A program made the position numbers and the translations under genes. From NCBI RefSeq assembly GCF_036227225.1, contig NZ_CP109444.1, positions 8,909,501 through 8,973,500 on the forward strand: DNA of 64,000 nucleotides. Reading direction: 5' to 3'. Under the pieces are notes generated by a model, which worked only from the letters and a program-made list of their open reading frames with translations, was not told the origin of the DNA and searched no databases. The DNA is from Streptomyces sp. NBC_01478. GTDB taxonomy: Bacteria; Actinomycetota; Actinomycetes; Streptomycetales; Streptomycetaceae. Below are positions 51,898 to 59,809 of this stretch, one piece after another (positions within the stretch are counted from its first letter, which is position 1; every line of letters starts with the position of its first letter).

Positions 51898-52835
51898 CCC
51901 AGCAGCCCGTCGAGCAGCTCCGACTCCTCCGCCGTCCACTCGACCGGCCCGCCGTGCGCCGCCTCCGGCCGCCGGTGCCGCAGGGACAGCGGGACCACCC
52001 GCCGCACATGGTCGGCGGTCACGGCGTCCGCCTCCTCGAACGCGGCCAGCGCGCGGGCGGCCCAGGCGGTGACCACCTCACCGCGATGGCCCACCGCCCG
52101 CAGCCGGGTGGCGACATCGGCGCACAGCTTCGCCATGTCCTCGCTCAACTCCACGTTCTGGACGCCGTCCCTGGCCCGGTCCAGCCGCTCGCGCAGGACC
52201 CGGTCCCGGTCGAGGCCCTCGGCGAGCCAGGGGGACTTCGTACCGGCCGCGTCGTCGAAGCGGAGCACGGCCAGCACCATCGCCCGGCGCTGTTCCTGGT
52301 CCAGCTCGGACACGGCGACCATCAGACCGAACCGGTCGAGCAACTGCGGCCGCAGACCGCCCTCTTCGGGGTTCATCGTGCCGACCAGACCGAAGCCGAT
52401 GTTCCGTACCGTGTCGATGGCCTCGCGCTGCACGGACAGCACTCCGGTGGAGACGACGTCCAGGATGATGTTGACGATGTGGTCGTCCAGCAGGTTGACC
52501 TCGTCGATGTACAGCATCCCCTTCTCGCCGGCCTCCTCCAGCAGCCCCGGCTGGGTCCGCGCCTCGCCCCGCATCAGCGCGTCCAACTCCCAGCCGCCCA
52601 GCACCCGGTCGTCGGTGGCGTTGATCGGCAGGGTGACCGGCAGCTCGCCCCCGGTCAGCAGCGAGAAGGCCCGCACCACGGTGGACTTCGCGGTGCCCCG
52701 CTGCCCGCTGATGAGGACACCGCCGATCCGCGGCGCGATGTAGTTGAGCTCCAGCGCGAGCTTCAGCTCGTGCTGCCCGACCACATGGCTGTACGGCAGG
52801 ATGTGCACGTCCGAGCCGCCGAGCGCACCGGTCAC
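51894..52835 (-). CDS. MoxR-type AAA+ ATPase
   Basis: A 313-residue AAA+ ATPase of the MoxR/Mg-chelatase-I group. It has Walker A GQRGTAKST at 44-52, Walker B MLYIDEVNLLDD at 107-118, sensor segment GFGLVGTMNPEEGGLRPQLLDRF (of which GTMNPEEGGLRPQLLDRF is diagnostic) and a C-terminal lid. It remodels or loads a vWA-containing partner using ATP. The GTG start at 52835 overlaps the Trypco1 gene stop (GTGA) and its stop overlaps the vWA gene. This is the motor of the vWA-MoxR unit in the conflict operon. Confidence 0.9.
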   Translation of the reverse strand: MTGALGGSDVHILPYSHVVGQHELKLALELNYIAPRIGGVLISGQRGTAKSTVVRAFSLLTGGELPVTLPINATDDRVLGGWELDALMRGEARTQPGLLEEAGEKGMLYIDEVNLLDDHIVNIILDVVSTGVLSVQREAIDTVRNIGFGLVGTMNPEEGGLRPQLLDRFGLMVAVSELDQEQRRAMVLAVLRFDDAAGTKSPWLAEGLDRDRVLRERLDRARDGVQNVELSEDMAKLCADVATRLRAVGHRGEVVTAWAARALAAFEEADAVTADHVRRVVPLSLRHRRPEAAHGGPVEWTAEESELLDGLLG

Positions 52836-53203
52836 GACGCACTGCCCGGTGTCCAGCGGAAGGTCACCTGGAGCTGGGCCTCCGCCCCCGACTTCACCAG
52901 GAACGCCCCGAGTTCGGCGTCGAGCTTGATGGACAGTTGCAGTTCCACCTCGTCGGGCGTCAGCCCCTCACCGAGGTCGTGCAGCCGGCCCGCCGCCTGC
53001 CGGGCGCAGCGCCGGGCCAGTTCCAGACCGTCGCCGTAGACGTCCCGGGCCACCGCCAGCACCCGGTCCGCGGCGCTCTCCCGGGTGTCGATGCCGTCGT
53101 ACATGTCCGCGAGACCGCCGGGCACCGGCGCGGTGTCGACCTCGACGTAGATCGGCATCTGTTGGTCCTGGCCGTGCGTGGACACCCTTGTCACGATCGC
53201 CAT
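52832..53203 (-). CDS. Trypco1 (CU044_2847-like) domain protein
   Basis: A 123-residue protein. A short beta N-terminus (MPIYVEVDTAPVP) is followed by a helix and a C-terminal beta unit, VELQLSIKLDAELGAFLVK then EAQLQVTFRW, which matches the trypsin-co-occurring domain 1 pattern. Such small domains are recurrent parts of NTP-dependent conflict systems with STAND ATPases and proteases, where they are thought to be adaptors or targets. I list the ATG at 53203; the methionine 15 codons later is an alternative start. It is coupled to MoxR by a GTGA overlap. Confidence 0.75.
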   Translation of the reverse strand: MAIVTRVSTHGQDQQMPIYVEVDTAPVPGGLADMYDGIDTRESAADRVLAVARDVYGDGLELARRCARQAAGRLHDLGEGLTPDEVELQLSIKLDAELGAFLVKSGAEAQLQVTFRWTPGSAS

Positions 53204-53299
53204 GCAGCACTTCCCCCGTTGGAGAGCCGGAATCCTCCCCTTACCTTCCCCAATTCTGGCGCGCCATCAACAGCCTTGCAGCCAAAGGGCGTTGATCGA

Positions 53300-54496
53300 T
53301 CACGGGGCGAAGGCGGAGTCGGCGACAGTGCGCACCCGGCGGGCGATGTGCAGGATGAGGAAGCCCAGGTCGTCGCAGTAGACGGACGGATTCCGGAACC
53401 CCGCGACCGGGCTGTAGCGGTGTGCGTAGTTGCCGCCTCCGCACACCTCCGCGAGCGGACAGGCGAGACAGGTGGGGGAGAGCGCCTCTGTGCCCAACTG
53501 CCGTGCCACCACGCCCGGATGGTCCAGGACGTCGTCGAAGGTGTGGTCGAAGACGTTGCAGCCCGTCGCGGGCGCGCCGGCGTAGGCCGTCTTGAGCGAG
53601 TCGACCTGCTCGATGGTGCCGTCGGTGTCGACGACGACGGCGACCATCGGCGAGTTGCCCACCGCCTCGGCGCGGCCGGGCACGCCGAACAGCAGGGCGA
53701 TGATCTCGTGGAACAGCCGGATCGGCACGGCCCGTTCACCCGCGTCGAACCACAGGTCGAAGAGACGGACCAGCCAGTCGCCGTAGGGGTGTCGGCCCTC
53801 GGCGGTGGGCGGGAAGGCCCAGTTGGCGTGCGGCAGCAGCAGGTCCATGGTGGGCGGCTCGAACGCGCTCAACGAGGTGTACACCTCGGTGGGATCGGAG
53901 TCCGGGTCGATCACGCTGAGGATCCCGGCGTACGCCTCCGGACGGCCGCGCAGTATCCGCAGTCCGGCCTCGGTCGCCGCCCACGAGGATCGGCCCGCGT
54001 GGTCGAGCCGACGGCGGTTCAGCCAGGGGGTGCCGCCGTCCAGGCTCACTCCGATCCGTACGCCCGCGTCGGCGAGTTGGGCCACGGCGTGTTCGGTGAG
54101 CAGGGTGCCGTTGGTCTGCACGGAGGCCTCGACGGCGCAGCGTCGGCCACAGAGGGCGTGGACCGCCTCGCGCACCGCGCCGACCTGGGCGACGAGGTTC
54201 GACACCCCGGCCAACAACGGTTCGCCGCCGTGCAGATTGATCTGCAGGGAGGTCAGCCGATGCTTGGCGGCGTGCTCGGCGATCCGGGTCGCGGTGCGCC
54301 GGACGACGTCGGGGGAGACCCGGTTGGGCCGCTCCCGCCAACTGCTGTCGGCGCCTTCGTAGACATAGCAGTAGCTGCACGCGAGATTGCAACGGCCGTT
54401 CGCCTTCAGGACGAACTGCCGGAAGGGCACGGCCTGTAACCCGGACCGCCGTAAGGCGGGGACGTCGAGTTCCTCAAGGGGCCACAGGGCGGTCAC
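53300..54496 (-). CDS. Radical SAM/SPASM cyclophane-type RiPP maturase A (FxsB-like)
   Basis: A 398-residue radical SAM enzyme. The 4Fe-4S site is CNLACSYC (C36, C40, C43), followed by YVYEGADSSWRERP. A C-terminal SPASM-like cluster region has CLACPLAEVCGGGNYAHRY and ends in FRNPSVYCDDLG. This matches FxsB-type enzymes that join an aromatic ring to a nearby side-chain carbon to form a three-residue cyclophane. The GTG start at 54496 overlaps the stop of a small precursor gene (GTGA), so its substrate is almost certainly that peptide. It lacks the long C-terminal extension of some FxsB proteins. Confidence 0.88.
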   Translation of the reverse strand: MTALWPLEELDVPALRRSGLQAVPFRQFVLKANGRCNLACSYCYVYEGADSSWRERPNRVSPDVVRRTATRIAEHAAKHRLTSLQINLHGGEPLLAGVSNLVAQVGAVREAVHALCGRRCAVEASVQTNGTLLTEHAVAQLADAGVRIGVSLDGGTPWLNRRRLDHAGRSSWAATEAGLRILRGRPEAYAGILSVIDPDSDPTEVYTSLSAFEPPTMDLLLPHANWAFPPTAEGRHPYGDWLVRLFDLWFDAGERAVPIRLFHEIIALLFGVPGRAEAVGNSPMVAVVVDTDGTIEQVDSLKTAYAGAPATGCNVFDHTFDDVLDHPGVVARQLGTEALSPTCLACPLAEVCGGGNYAHRYSPVAGFRNPSVYCDDLGFLILHIARRVRTVADSAFAP

Positions 54497-54702
54497 AGTT
54501 GGTAGGGGCCGTCCTCGTAGAAGGCCATCGCGGACTCGCCGCGCAGCATCCGGGGCAACAGGCTGGTGGCCACCGCGCCGAGCACCGGATGCGACGACTG
54601 ACGGGACAGGACCTTCAGATCCAGATCCGCGAAGTCGGGCAACGCTCCGCCCGACCACCGCGCTACCGTGCTGGGGGGACCGTCCCCATGTGTTCGCCGC
54701 AC
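54493..54702 (-). CDS. RiPP precursor A with C-terminal AFYEDGPYQL core
   Basis: A 69-residue peptide. The leader has LPDFADLDLKVLSRQSSHPVLG, of which SSHPVLGAV is the likely maturase recognition block, and the C-terminus AMAFYEDGPYQL holds the probable core. F-Y-E or Y-E-D would be the three-residue cyclophane site. FxSxx-COOH precursors have the same short acidic leader with a DHPVL-type motif but a different tail. The GTG at 54702 was chosen because GAGAGG lies 6 bp upstream; the frame is open to 54765. It is translationally coupled to maturase A. Confidence 0.8.
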   Translation of the reverse strand: MRRTHGDGPPSTVARWSGGALPDFADLDLKVLSRQSSHPVLGAVATSLLPRMLRGESAMAFYEDGPYQL

Positions 54703-54814
54703 GTTATACCTCTCACAGGAAGCCCTGAGTCTCCCGTGGGCTAACCGGGCTACGATTCCGGCCATGGTGCCCTATCGAAGGCTGACTGCTCAAATCGAGA
54801 GCGCGCCGCGGGGG

Positions 54815-57799
54815 CTAGGTCGGAAGCGGTTCGAAATCCCAGTAGGGCCGCTCCCTGCGGCGGATCGACAGGGTGTGCGGATGCTGCGGCCCGAGCGTGT
54901 CGGAGAGCTGCTGGAGTGCCTCGTTCTCCAGTTTGGTGGCCTCCTGGCTCCGGCGCAGCGCGCGCTGGTCACCGGCGAGGGCCGCCTTGCAGGACAGGGT
55001 CAGTGGATGGGTCTCGCCCAGGGTGGCGCGCGCCGACTCCAGGACGGCGCGGCTGAGTTCGGCCGCGCCCTCCTCGTCACCGGCCATGTTCCGCGCACCG
55101 CTCGCGTTGAGCGCCGCCCCGAGCGCCCACGGATGGGTGGTGCCGACCGCCGCCCTCATGCCCGTGAGCGCCCCCTCGGCGATCCGGAGCGCCTCGTCAC
55201 GCTCCCCGTACTCCCACAACGCGAGTCCGACATTGCCCAACGTGCCCACCGCGTAGGGGTGTTCGGGGCCGACCAGGTGGGCGTAGTCCGCGGCCACGGT
55301 GGTCGCCAGCTCCCGCGCCTGCTCCAGATTGCCGTGCTCGCGGTTGAAGGTCGCGAAGTCGGCCTGCACCAGGAGCGCGTCGGGATGGCGCGGTCCCTGC
55401 CGTTGCACGAACCGCTCCACCACACTGCGCATCAGCGACTCGGCGCCCAGCAGATCACCGGTACGCCGCATGCACAGCGCCAGATTGTGCTCGGCGAACA
55501 GGGTCTGCGGAGTGAACCGGTCCATCACCTGCCGGTGCGCCCGGACGTTGAGCTCCTGGCGTGAGGTGGCCTCGTCGTAGCGGCCCAGCAGCCTGAGCAT
55601 CCAGGCGTAGAACATGCCGGAGCGCAGGGTGAGATGGTGGCGCGGGGTCAGCAGCCGCTCCCGGATCAGCAGGATGTCGCGGTGCAGGACCAGTGACTCC
55701 TCGTAGCGGCCCAGCAGGCTGGTGACGACGGCCAGGTTGCTGCGGTCCTGGAGCGTGCGTGGGGCCTCGGGTTCCAGTGTGTCGGAGTACGCGCGGACGC
55801 ACTCCTCGAACATGTGGTGGGCTTCGTCGTAGCGGCCCAGCGACACCAGCGTGCCGGCCAGGCCGTTCTTCGCGCGCAGCACATCGGGGTCGTCGTCGGA
55901 GCGGGTCTCCGTGAGCTGGTCGAGGACGGCCCGGCCGACGGCCTCCGCCTCCTGGTAACGACCGCTGCGGCGCAGCATGTTCGCGTGGTCGTGGGTCAGT
56001 ACCAGCATGTCCCGCTCGTCGGGCTGCAGCCGGGTGCGCCAGCGGGCGACGGTCTGCTCGCACAGCCACAGCGCGGTCCGGTTCTCGCCCCGTACCCGCA
56101 TGTAGTCGATGCAGTTCAGGACGAGTTGACGGACCACCGGCTCGCGGCTGTCCAGGGCGCCGGCGGGATCCAGGTGCGGGATCAGCTCCGCGTACCGGCT
56201 CCACTCACGGGTGTCGGTGGGCCGGCGCGGGTCGGCGCCCGCGAGCAGCGTGCAGGCGATGGTGGACAGGGCCTCGCGGCGGTCCTCGGTGAGGGTGCTG
56301 AGCAGGAAGCTGTGGTAGAGCCGGTGCATGGACACGCGGTCCACGGCGGGCTCGGCCTCCGAGGACTCGACGTAGTCCAGGCGCACCGCGGTGGACTCGG
56401 AGAGCCTGCGCAGCGCCGTGTGCCAGCGGATCGGGTCGACGGCGAGCGCGGCCAGATGGGCCGGCAGGGCGGACGGGTGGGCGGCCTGCATCAGCCGGAC
56501 CGGGATCTCGTCCGGCGAGAACAGCGCGAACAGGTGCAGCAGCTCCACCGCTTCGGGGTTGTTCTCCTGCAGCGTGTTCAGAGTTATCGACCAACTGGTC
56601 TGGAAGCCCATCGGGTAGTCGGAGGAGATCCGGATACCGATCTGGCTGGCCTCGCCGCGCCGGATCATCGCCACATAGTCCTTGGCCGGCATGACGTTGG
56701 CGTCCAGCCAGGCCGCCGTCTGGGCCAGCAGCAGTGGCAGGTCCTGCACGGCGTCGGCGAGATCGTCGGCCTCGGCCTCGGTGAGCCGCTGGGCGCGGCG
56801 GCGTGCATAGGCCACGCTCTCGGGACGCTGGAAGGGTTCCACCTCGATTTCGGTGACACTGCCCGAGGAGGCCCAGTCCTGCGTGAGTGTGGTGATCAGG
56901 ACATGGCCGTTGCCCTCCGGGAGCAGGTCCTCGATCTGTTCCATGTCGTCCGCGCTGTCCAGGACGAGCAACCAGCGACGGTACGGCTGCCCGGTGCGCA
57001 GCGCCTCGTGGACGGCCCGGATCCGCTCGCCCAGCTCCTGCCCGACCGGCAGTTCGAGCAGTGGCGCCAACTGCGCGAACTGCTCACGGGCCGGCGCCCG
57101 GAACCGCGCTCCCACCCACCACACGATGTCGTAGTCGTTGCCGAACCGGTGTGCGTACTCGATGGCGATCTGGCTCTTGCCGACGCCCGAAATACCACGC
57201 AGGGCGACCCGGGCGCCGCCGCGTCCGCCCTCCTCGAAGCGGGTGTGCAACTTCTCCAGGATGGCGTCGCGTCCGGTGAAACGAACATTTCGGCGCGGCA
57301 CGTTCCACACGGCGGGCGGGTCGTTCGGGAAGCGCGGCGCGCTGCCGCTCACCGGCCCCGGCGCGGTGGTCGCGTCCAGGTCCAGGCGGCGCAGGATACG
57401 GCGACGGGCCTCGCGCGAGTCCAGGTCGCGCAGGTCGACCGGGCGCAGCGGGGCGGCCGTGGTGGGCAGCGCCCGGGTGGCCACGCTGACGGCGGAGAAC
57501 CGGGCGATGTGCGGCGGTACCACCTCGTGCAGCGCCTGCGTCCACTCGGCGTCGGTGCGCGGGCCCAGCTCGAAGTACCAGTTGTCGAGGACCAGCAGGA
57601 CCCGGCCCGGCGCCTGGAGCAGATTGCGCAGTGCGTCGGCGAGGGACGTCTGATTCGGCGGGTCCCAGCGCAGCAGGGTCGTCTCGTGCCCCAACTGCTC
57701 CAACTGGTGGGCGATCCAGGTGGCCCACGGCCGGTTGAACCCCGCGTAGCTGATGGTGAAGTGCTCGTGGGACTCGGCGCCTTTGGACTTGTCGGCCAT
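54815..57799 (-). CDS. TIR-NB-ARC-TPR protein (FxsT-like), second copy
   Basis: A 994-residue paralogue of the protein at the end of the operon, starting directly with the TIR domain. HFTISYAGFNRPWATW lies at about 13-28, and RTDAEWTQALHE keeps the candidate glutamate in the same E-W-x-x-A-L context. Walker A GISGVGKS is at 203-210, followed by LVLDSADDMEQ. Long TPR arrays (LGNVGLALWEYGERDEA, LAEHNLALCMRR-type repeats) end in WDFEPLPT. The ATG at 57799 has GGGGGAGA 8 bp upstream. It lies between maturase B and precursor A. Likely function: NTP-dependent switch with an NAD-cleaving or signalling TIR output. Confidence 0.85.
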   Translation of the reverse strand: MADKSKGAESHEHFTISYAGFNRPWATWIAHQLEQLGHETTLLRWDPPNQTSLADALRNLLQAPGRVLLVLDNWYFELGPRTDAEWTQALHEVVPPHIARFSAVSVATRALPTTAAPLRPVDLRDLDSREARRRILRRLDLDATTAPGPVSGSAPRFPNDPPAVWNVPRRNVRFTGRDAILEKLHTRFEEGGRGGARVALRGISGVGKSQIAIEYAHRFGNDYDIVWWVGARFRAPAREQFAQLAPLLELPVGQELGERIRAVHEALRTGQPYRRWLLVLDSADDMEQIEDLLPEGNGHVLITTLTQDWASSGSVTEIEVEPFQRPESVAYARRRAQRLTEAEADDLADAVQDLPLLLAQTAAWLDANVMPAKDYVAMIRRGEASQIGIRISSDYPMGFQTSWSITLNTLQENNPEAVELLHLFALFSPDEIPVRLMQAAHPSALPAHLAALAVDPIRWHTALRRLSESTAVRLDYVESSEAEPAVDRVSMHRLYHSFLLSTLTEDRREALSTIACTLLAGADPRRPTDTREWSRYAELIPHLDPAGALDSREPVVRQLVLNCIDYMRVRGENRTALWLCEQTVARWRTRLQPDERDMLVLTHDHANMLRRSGRYQEAEAVGRAVLDQLTETRSDDDPDVLRAKNGLAGTLVSLGRYDEAHHMFEECVRAYSDTLEPEAPRTLQDRSNLAVVTSLLGRYEESLVLHRDILLIRERLLTPRHHLTLRSGMFYAWMLRLLGRYDEATSRQELNVRAHRQVMDRFTPQTLFAEHNLALCMRRTGDLLGAESLMRSVVERFVQRQGPRHPDALLVQADFATFNREHGNLEQARELATTVAADYAHLVGPEHPYAVGTLGNVGLALWEYGERDEALRIAEGALTGMRAAVGTTHPWALGAALNASGARNMAGDEEGAAELSRAVLESARATLGETHPLTLSCKAALAGDQRALRRSQEATKLENEALQQLSDTLGPQHPHTLSIRRRERPYWDFEPLPT

Positions 57800-57893
57800 T
57801 CGACCGTCTCCCCCTACACCCAAATGGACTGATTGGCAAGTTTTGTCGTGGTTCGCGTGCACGATAGTCGACCCATAGTCGCTATTCGGGCAT

Positions 57894-59153
57894 TTAGGGC
57901 ATTTCTGCGCTCAGTCGTCGGGATACGTGTCGCACCAATCGCTCCAGATCGGCGCAGTAGACCGATGGGTGCATAAAGCCGGATTGCGCGACATATCGGT
58001 GCGCGTAGTTGCCGCCGCCGCACACCCGCCCGACCGGACAGGCCCGGCACTCGTCCGCGAGTCCCGCCACACCGAGTTGACGGGCCACGATCCCGGGATG
58101 GTCGAGCGCCTCGTCGAAGGTGTGCCCGAAGACGTCGAACCCGGTGGCGGTGGCCCGGTCGTAGGCGAGGTTGAGCGAGTCGATCTGTTCGACGGAGCCG
58201 TCGGTGTGCACGACCACCGCGCAGGTCGGTGAGAGTCCGACGGACTCGGTGGCGCTGGGGACGCCGAGCAGCAGGGCGACGATCTCGGTGAACAGGCGCA
58301 CCCGGGGCTGCGTTCCGTCCGGCGGGCCGTCCCACCACAGGTCGAAGGCGGTGGCCAGCCAGTCGCCGTACGGCGTGGGTACGGCCCGCTGGGCGCGTGC
58401 GTCGTGGGGCGAGCGGACCGCCAGGCCCGGGGGCGGGCTGGACCAGTTGGCGTGCGGCAGCAACAGGTCCAGGCGCGGTGGGCGCAGTTGGGCGAGCGAG
58501 GAGTACACGTCCTTGGGATCACTGCCGAGGTCGATGGCGCACAGGATCCCGGCATATAACTCCGGGCGGTCCGCGAGCAGTTGTGCCGCCCGTGCCGCCG
58601 CCGGCCAGGAGGACCGACCCGCGTGGTCCACCCGGCGCCGGTTCAGTGCGGCGGTGCCGCCGTCCAGGCTCAGGCCGACCCGGATGTTCGCGTCGGCGAG
58701 CCGGTCCAGGGTGCGCTCGGTGACGAGGGTGCCGTTCGTCTGCACGGTGGCCCGCAGGGCGGTGCGGGGCGGCAGCGCGGCGCGTACGGCGGCCGTGTAG
58801 TCGAGCGCCAACTCGGGCCCGGACAGCAGGGGTTCTCCACCGTGCAGATCGATGCGCACCTCGGGCAGCCGATGGACGGCGGCGTGTTCGGCGATCCGCT
58901 GGGCGGTCTGCCGCATCACCTCCGGGCCCACCCGGGCCGGGCGGCCGCGCCAACTGGCGTCCTGGCCTTGGTAGATGACGCAGTACGTGCAGTCGAGATT
59001 GCAGCGGCCGTGCACTTTGAGGACGAACTGCCGGAAAGGGAAGGGGCGTTGGCCGGCGCGCCGGAGGGCCGCCACGTCGAGCTCGGCGTGCGGCCACGGC
59101 GCGAGTTCCCGGTGCCTGGCCGACCGTAAGCTGTGGTCCGGTGCTCTGCGCAC
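57894..59153 (-). CDS. Radical SAM/SPASM cyclophane-type RiPP maturase B (FxsB-like)
   Basis: A 419-residue paralogue of maturase A. The radical SAM cysteines are C51, C55 and C58 in CNLDCTYC, followed by VIYQGQDASWRGRP. The SPASM region has CRACPVGRVCGGGNYAHRY and FMHPSVYCADLE. The 20-residue N-terminus before the conserved AELDVAALRRAG block is absent from maturase A. The GTG at 59153 has GGGAGG 7 bp upstream. It follows precursor B by 66 bp, so it most likely modifies the two core units there. The pair diverged but keep the same architecture, including the LLLPHANW segment. Confidence 0.87.
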   Translation of the reverse strand: MRRAPDHSLRSARHRELAPWPHAELDVAALRRAGQRPFPFRQFVLKVHGRCNLDCTYCVIYQGQDASWRGRPARVGPEVMRQTAQRIAEHAAVHRLPEVRIDLHGGEPLLSGPELALDYTAAVRAALPPRTALRATVQTNGTLVTERTLDRLADANIRVGLSLDGGTAALNRRRVDHAGRSSWPAAARAAQLLADRPELYAGILCAIDLGSDPKDVYSSLAQLRPPRLDLLLPHANWSSPPPGLAVRSPHDARAQRAVPTPYGDWLATAFDLWWDGPPDGTQPRVRLFTEIVALLLGVPSATESVGLSPTCAVVVHTDGSVEQIDSLNLAYDRATATGFDVFGHTFDEALDHPGIVARQLGVAGLADECRACPVGRVCGGGNYAHRYVAQSGFMHPSVYCADLERLVRHVSRRLSAEMP

Positions 59154-59219
59154 AACGTCGCCTCCCGTCGGCCGGCGCCCTGCCGCCCCCCTACCGTTCT
59201 GCCCGCCGCAGAGCCGCCC

Positions 59220-59627
59220 TTACCGTTCGTCCCCCGGAGAGTCCTCGTGATAGGCGACGAGGCCGCCGTCGGCATGGCGGGACCGGGCGAGCAGTGTGGC
59301 GAGCACCGCGCCGAGCACGGGGTGGTCGACCCGCGCCCGCAGGGCGGTCAGATCGATGCCGGTGTAGTCGGGCAGCAGGCCGCGGTCGTCGTCAGGGGGA
59401 GTGTCGGGGGAGTCCTCGTGATACGCGACGGGCCCCCCGTCGGCATGGCAGGACCGGGCGAGCAGTGTGACCAGCGCCGCGCCGAGCACGGGGTGGTCGA
59501 CGCGCGCCCGCAGGGCGGTCAGATCGATGCCGGTGTAGTCGGGCAGCGGCCCGAGATCGCCGTCCGGGGCTCCGTTGGACCCACCCGGCCCGTACTGCAC
59601 GGCCTGTTGCTCGGCCGGATCCACCAT
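59220..59627 (-). CDS. Tandem RiPP precursor B with two leader-core units
   Basis: A 135-residue precursor made of two nearly identical 57-residue units. Each unit reads LPDYTGIDLTALRARV, then DHPVLGA, then LLARS, and ends in the core VAYHEDSP. The core resembles AFYEDGP of precursor A: A-aromatic-aromatic-E-D-x-P. Two cyclophane sites, Y-H-E or H-E-D, can be drawn per unit. Unlike FxSxx peptides the cores are not at the extreme C-terminus; the first is followed by an acidic, Pro-rich linker and the second by GDER. The ATG at 59627 has GAGGAG 6 bp upstream. It lies just upstream of maturase B. Confidence 0.8.
   Translation of the reverse strand: MVDPAEQQAVQYGPGGSNGAPDGDLGPLPDYTGIDLTALRARVDHPVLGAALVTLLARSCHADGGPVAYHEDSPDTPPDDDRGLLPDYTGIDLTALRARVDHPVLGAVLATLLARSRHADGGLVAYHEDSPGDER
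59243..59547. repeat. 171-bp tandem duplication inside precursor B
   Basis: The segment 59243-59376 is repeated at 59414-59547 with a 171-bp (57-codon) offset and only scattered substitutions. Many of these are silent or conservative, and the coding frame is kept. It created the two leader-core units. Confidence 0.9.
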
Positions 59628-59662
59628 CCGGTGCTCCTCTGCGCCGTGGCGCCGCGGCCCTG

Positions 59663-59798
59663 CCACCCCGCAGGATTCCGTGCGCACCGGGTCTGCCGTC
59701 CTGCGCTCCTCCACGATGTGGCGCGCCGGGCTCACCACCCCGCAGTCCGCCACCCCGCACCCCTCCAGATCACAACGCGCCAAGTCCGCCACCCCGCA
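59663..59798. repeat. Four copies of CCACCCCGCA upstream of precursor B
   Basis: CCACCCCGCA occurs at 59663, 59735, 59750 and 59789. The last two extend to GTCCGCCACCCCGCAC. They fill the 182-bp gap between the TPR gene and precursor B. In the minus-strand frame of precursor B they would encode repeated CGVA segments, so they could be either a regulatory repeat or an N-terminal extension of the precursor. Confidence 0.7.
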
Positions 59799-59809
59799 CT
59801 CCTCTTCGT

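Noticed and set aside
54493..59627. FxSxx-COOH precursor peptides
   Set aside because: Neither peptide ends in FxSxx; only the leader type and maturase family are shared.
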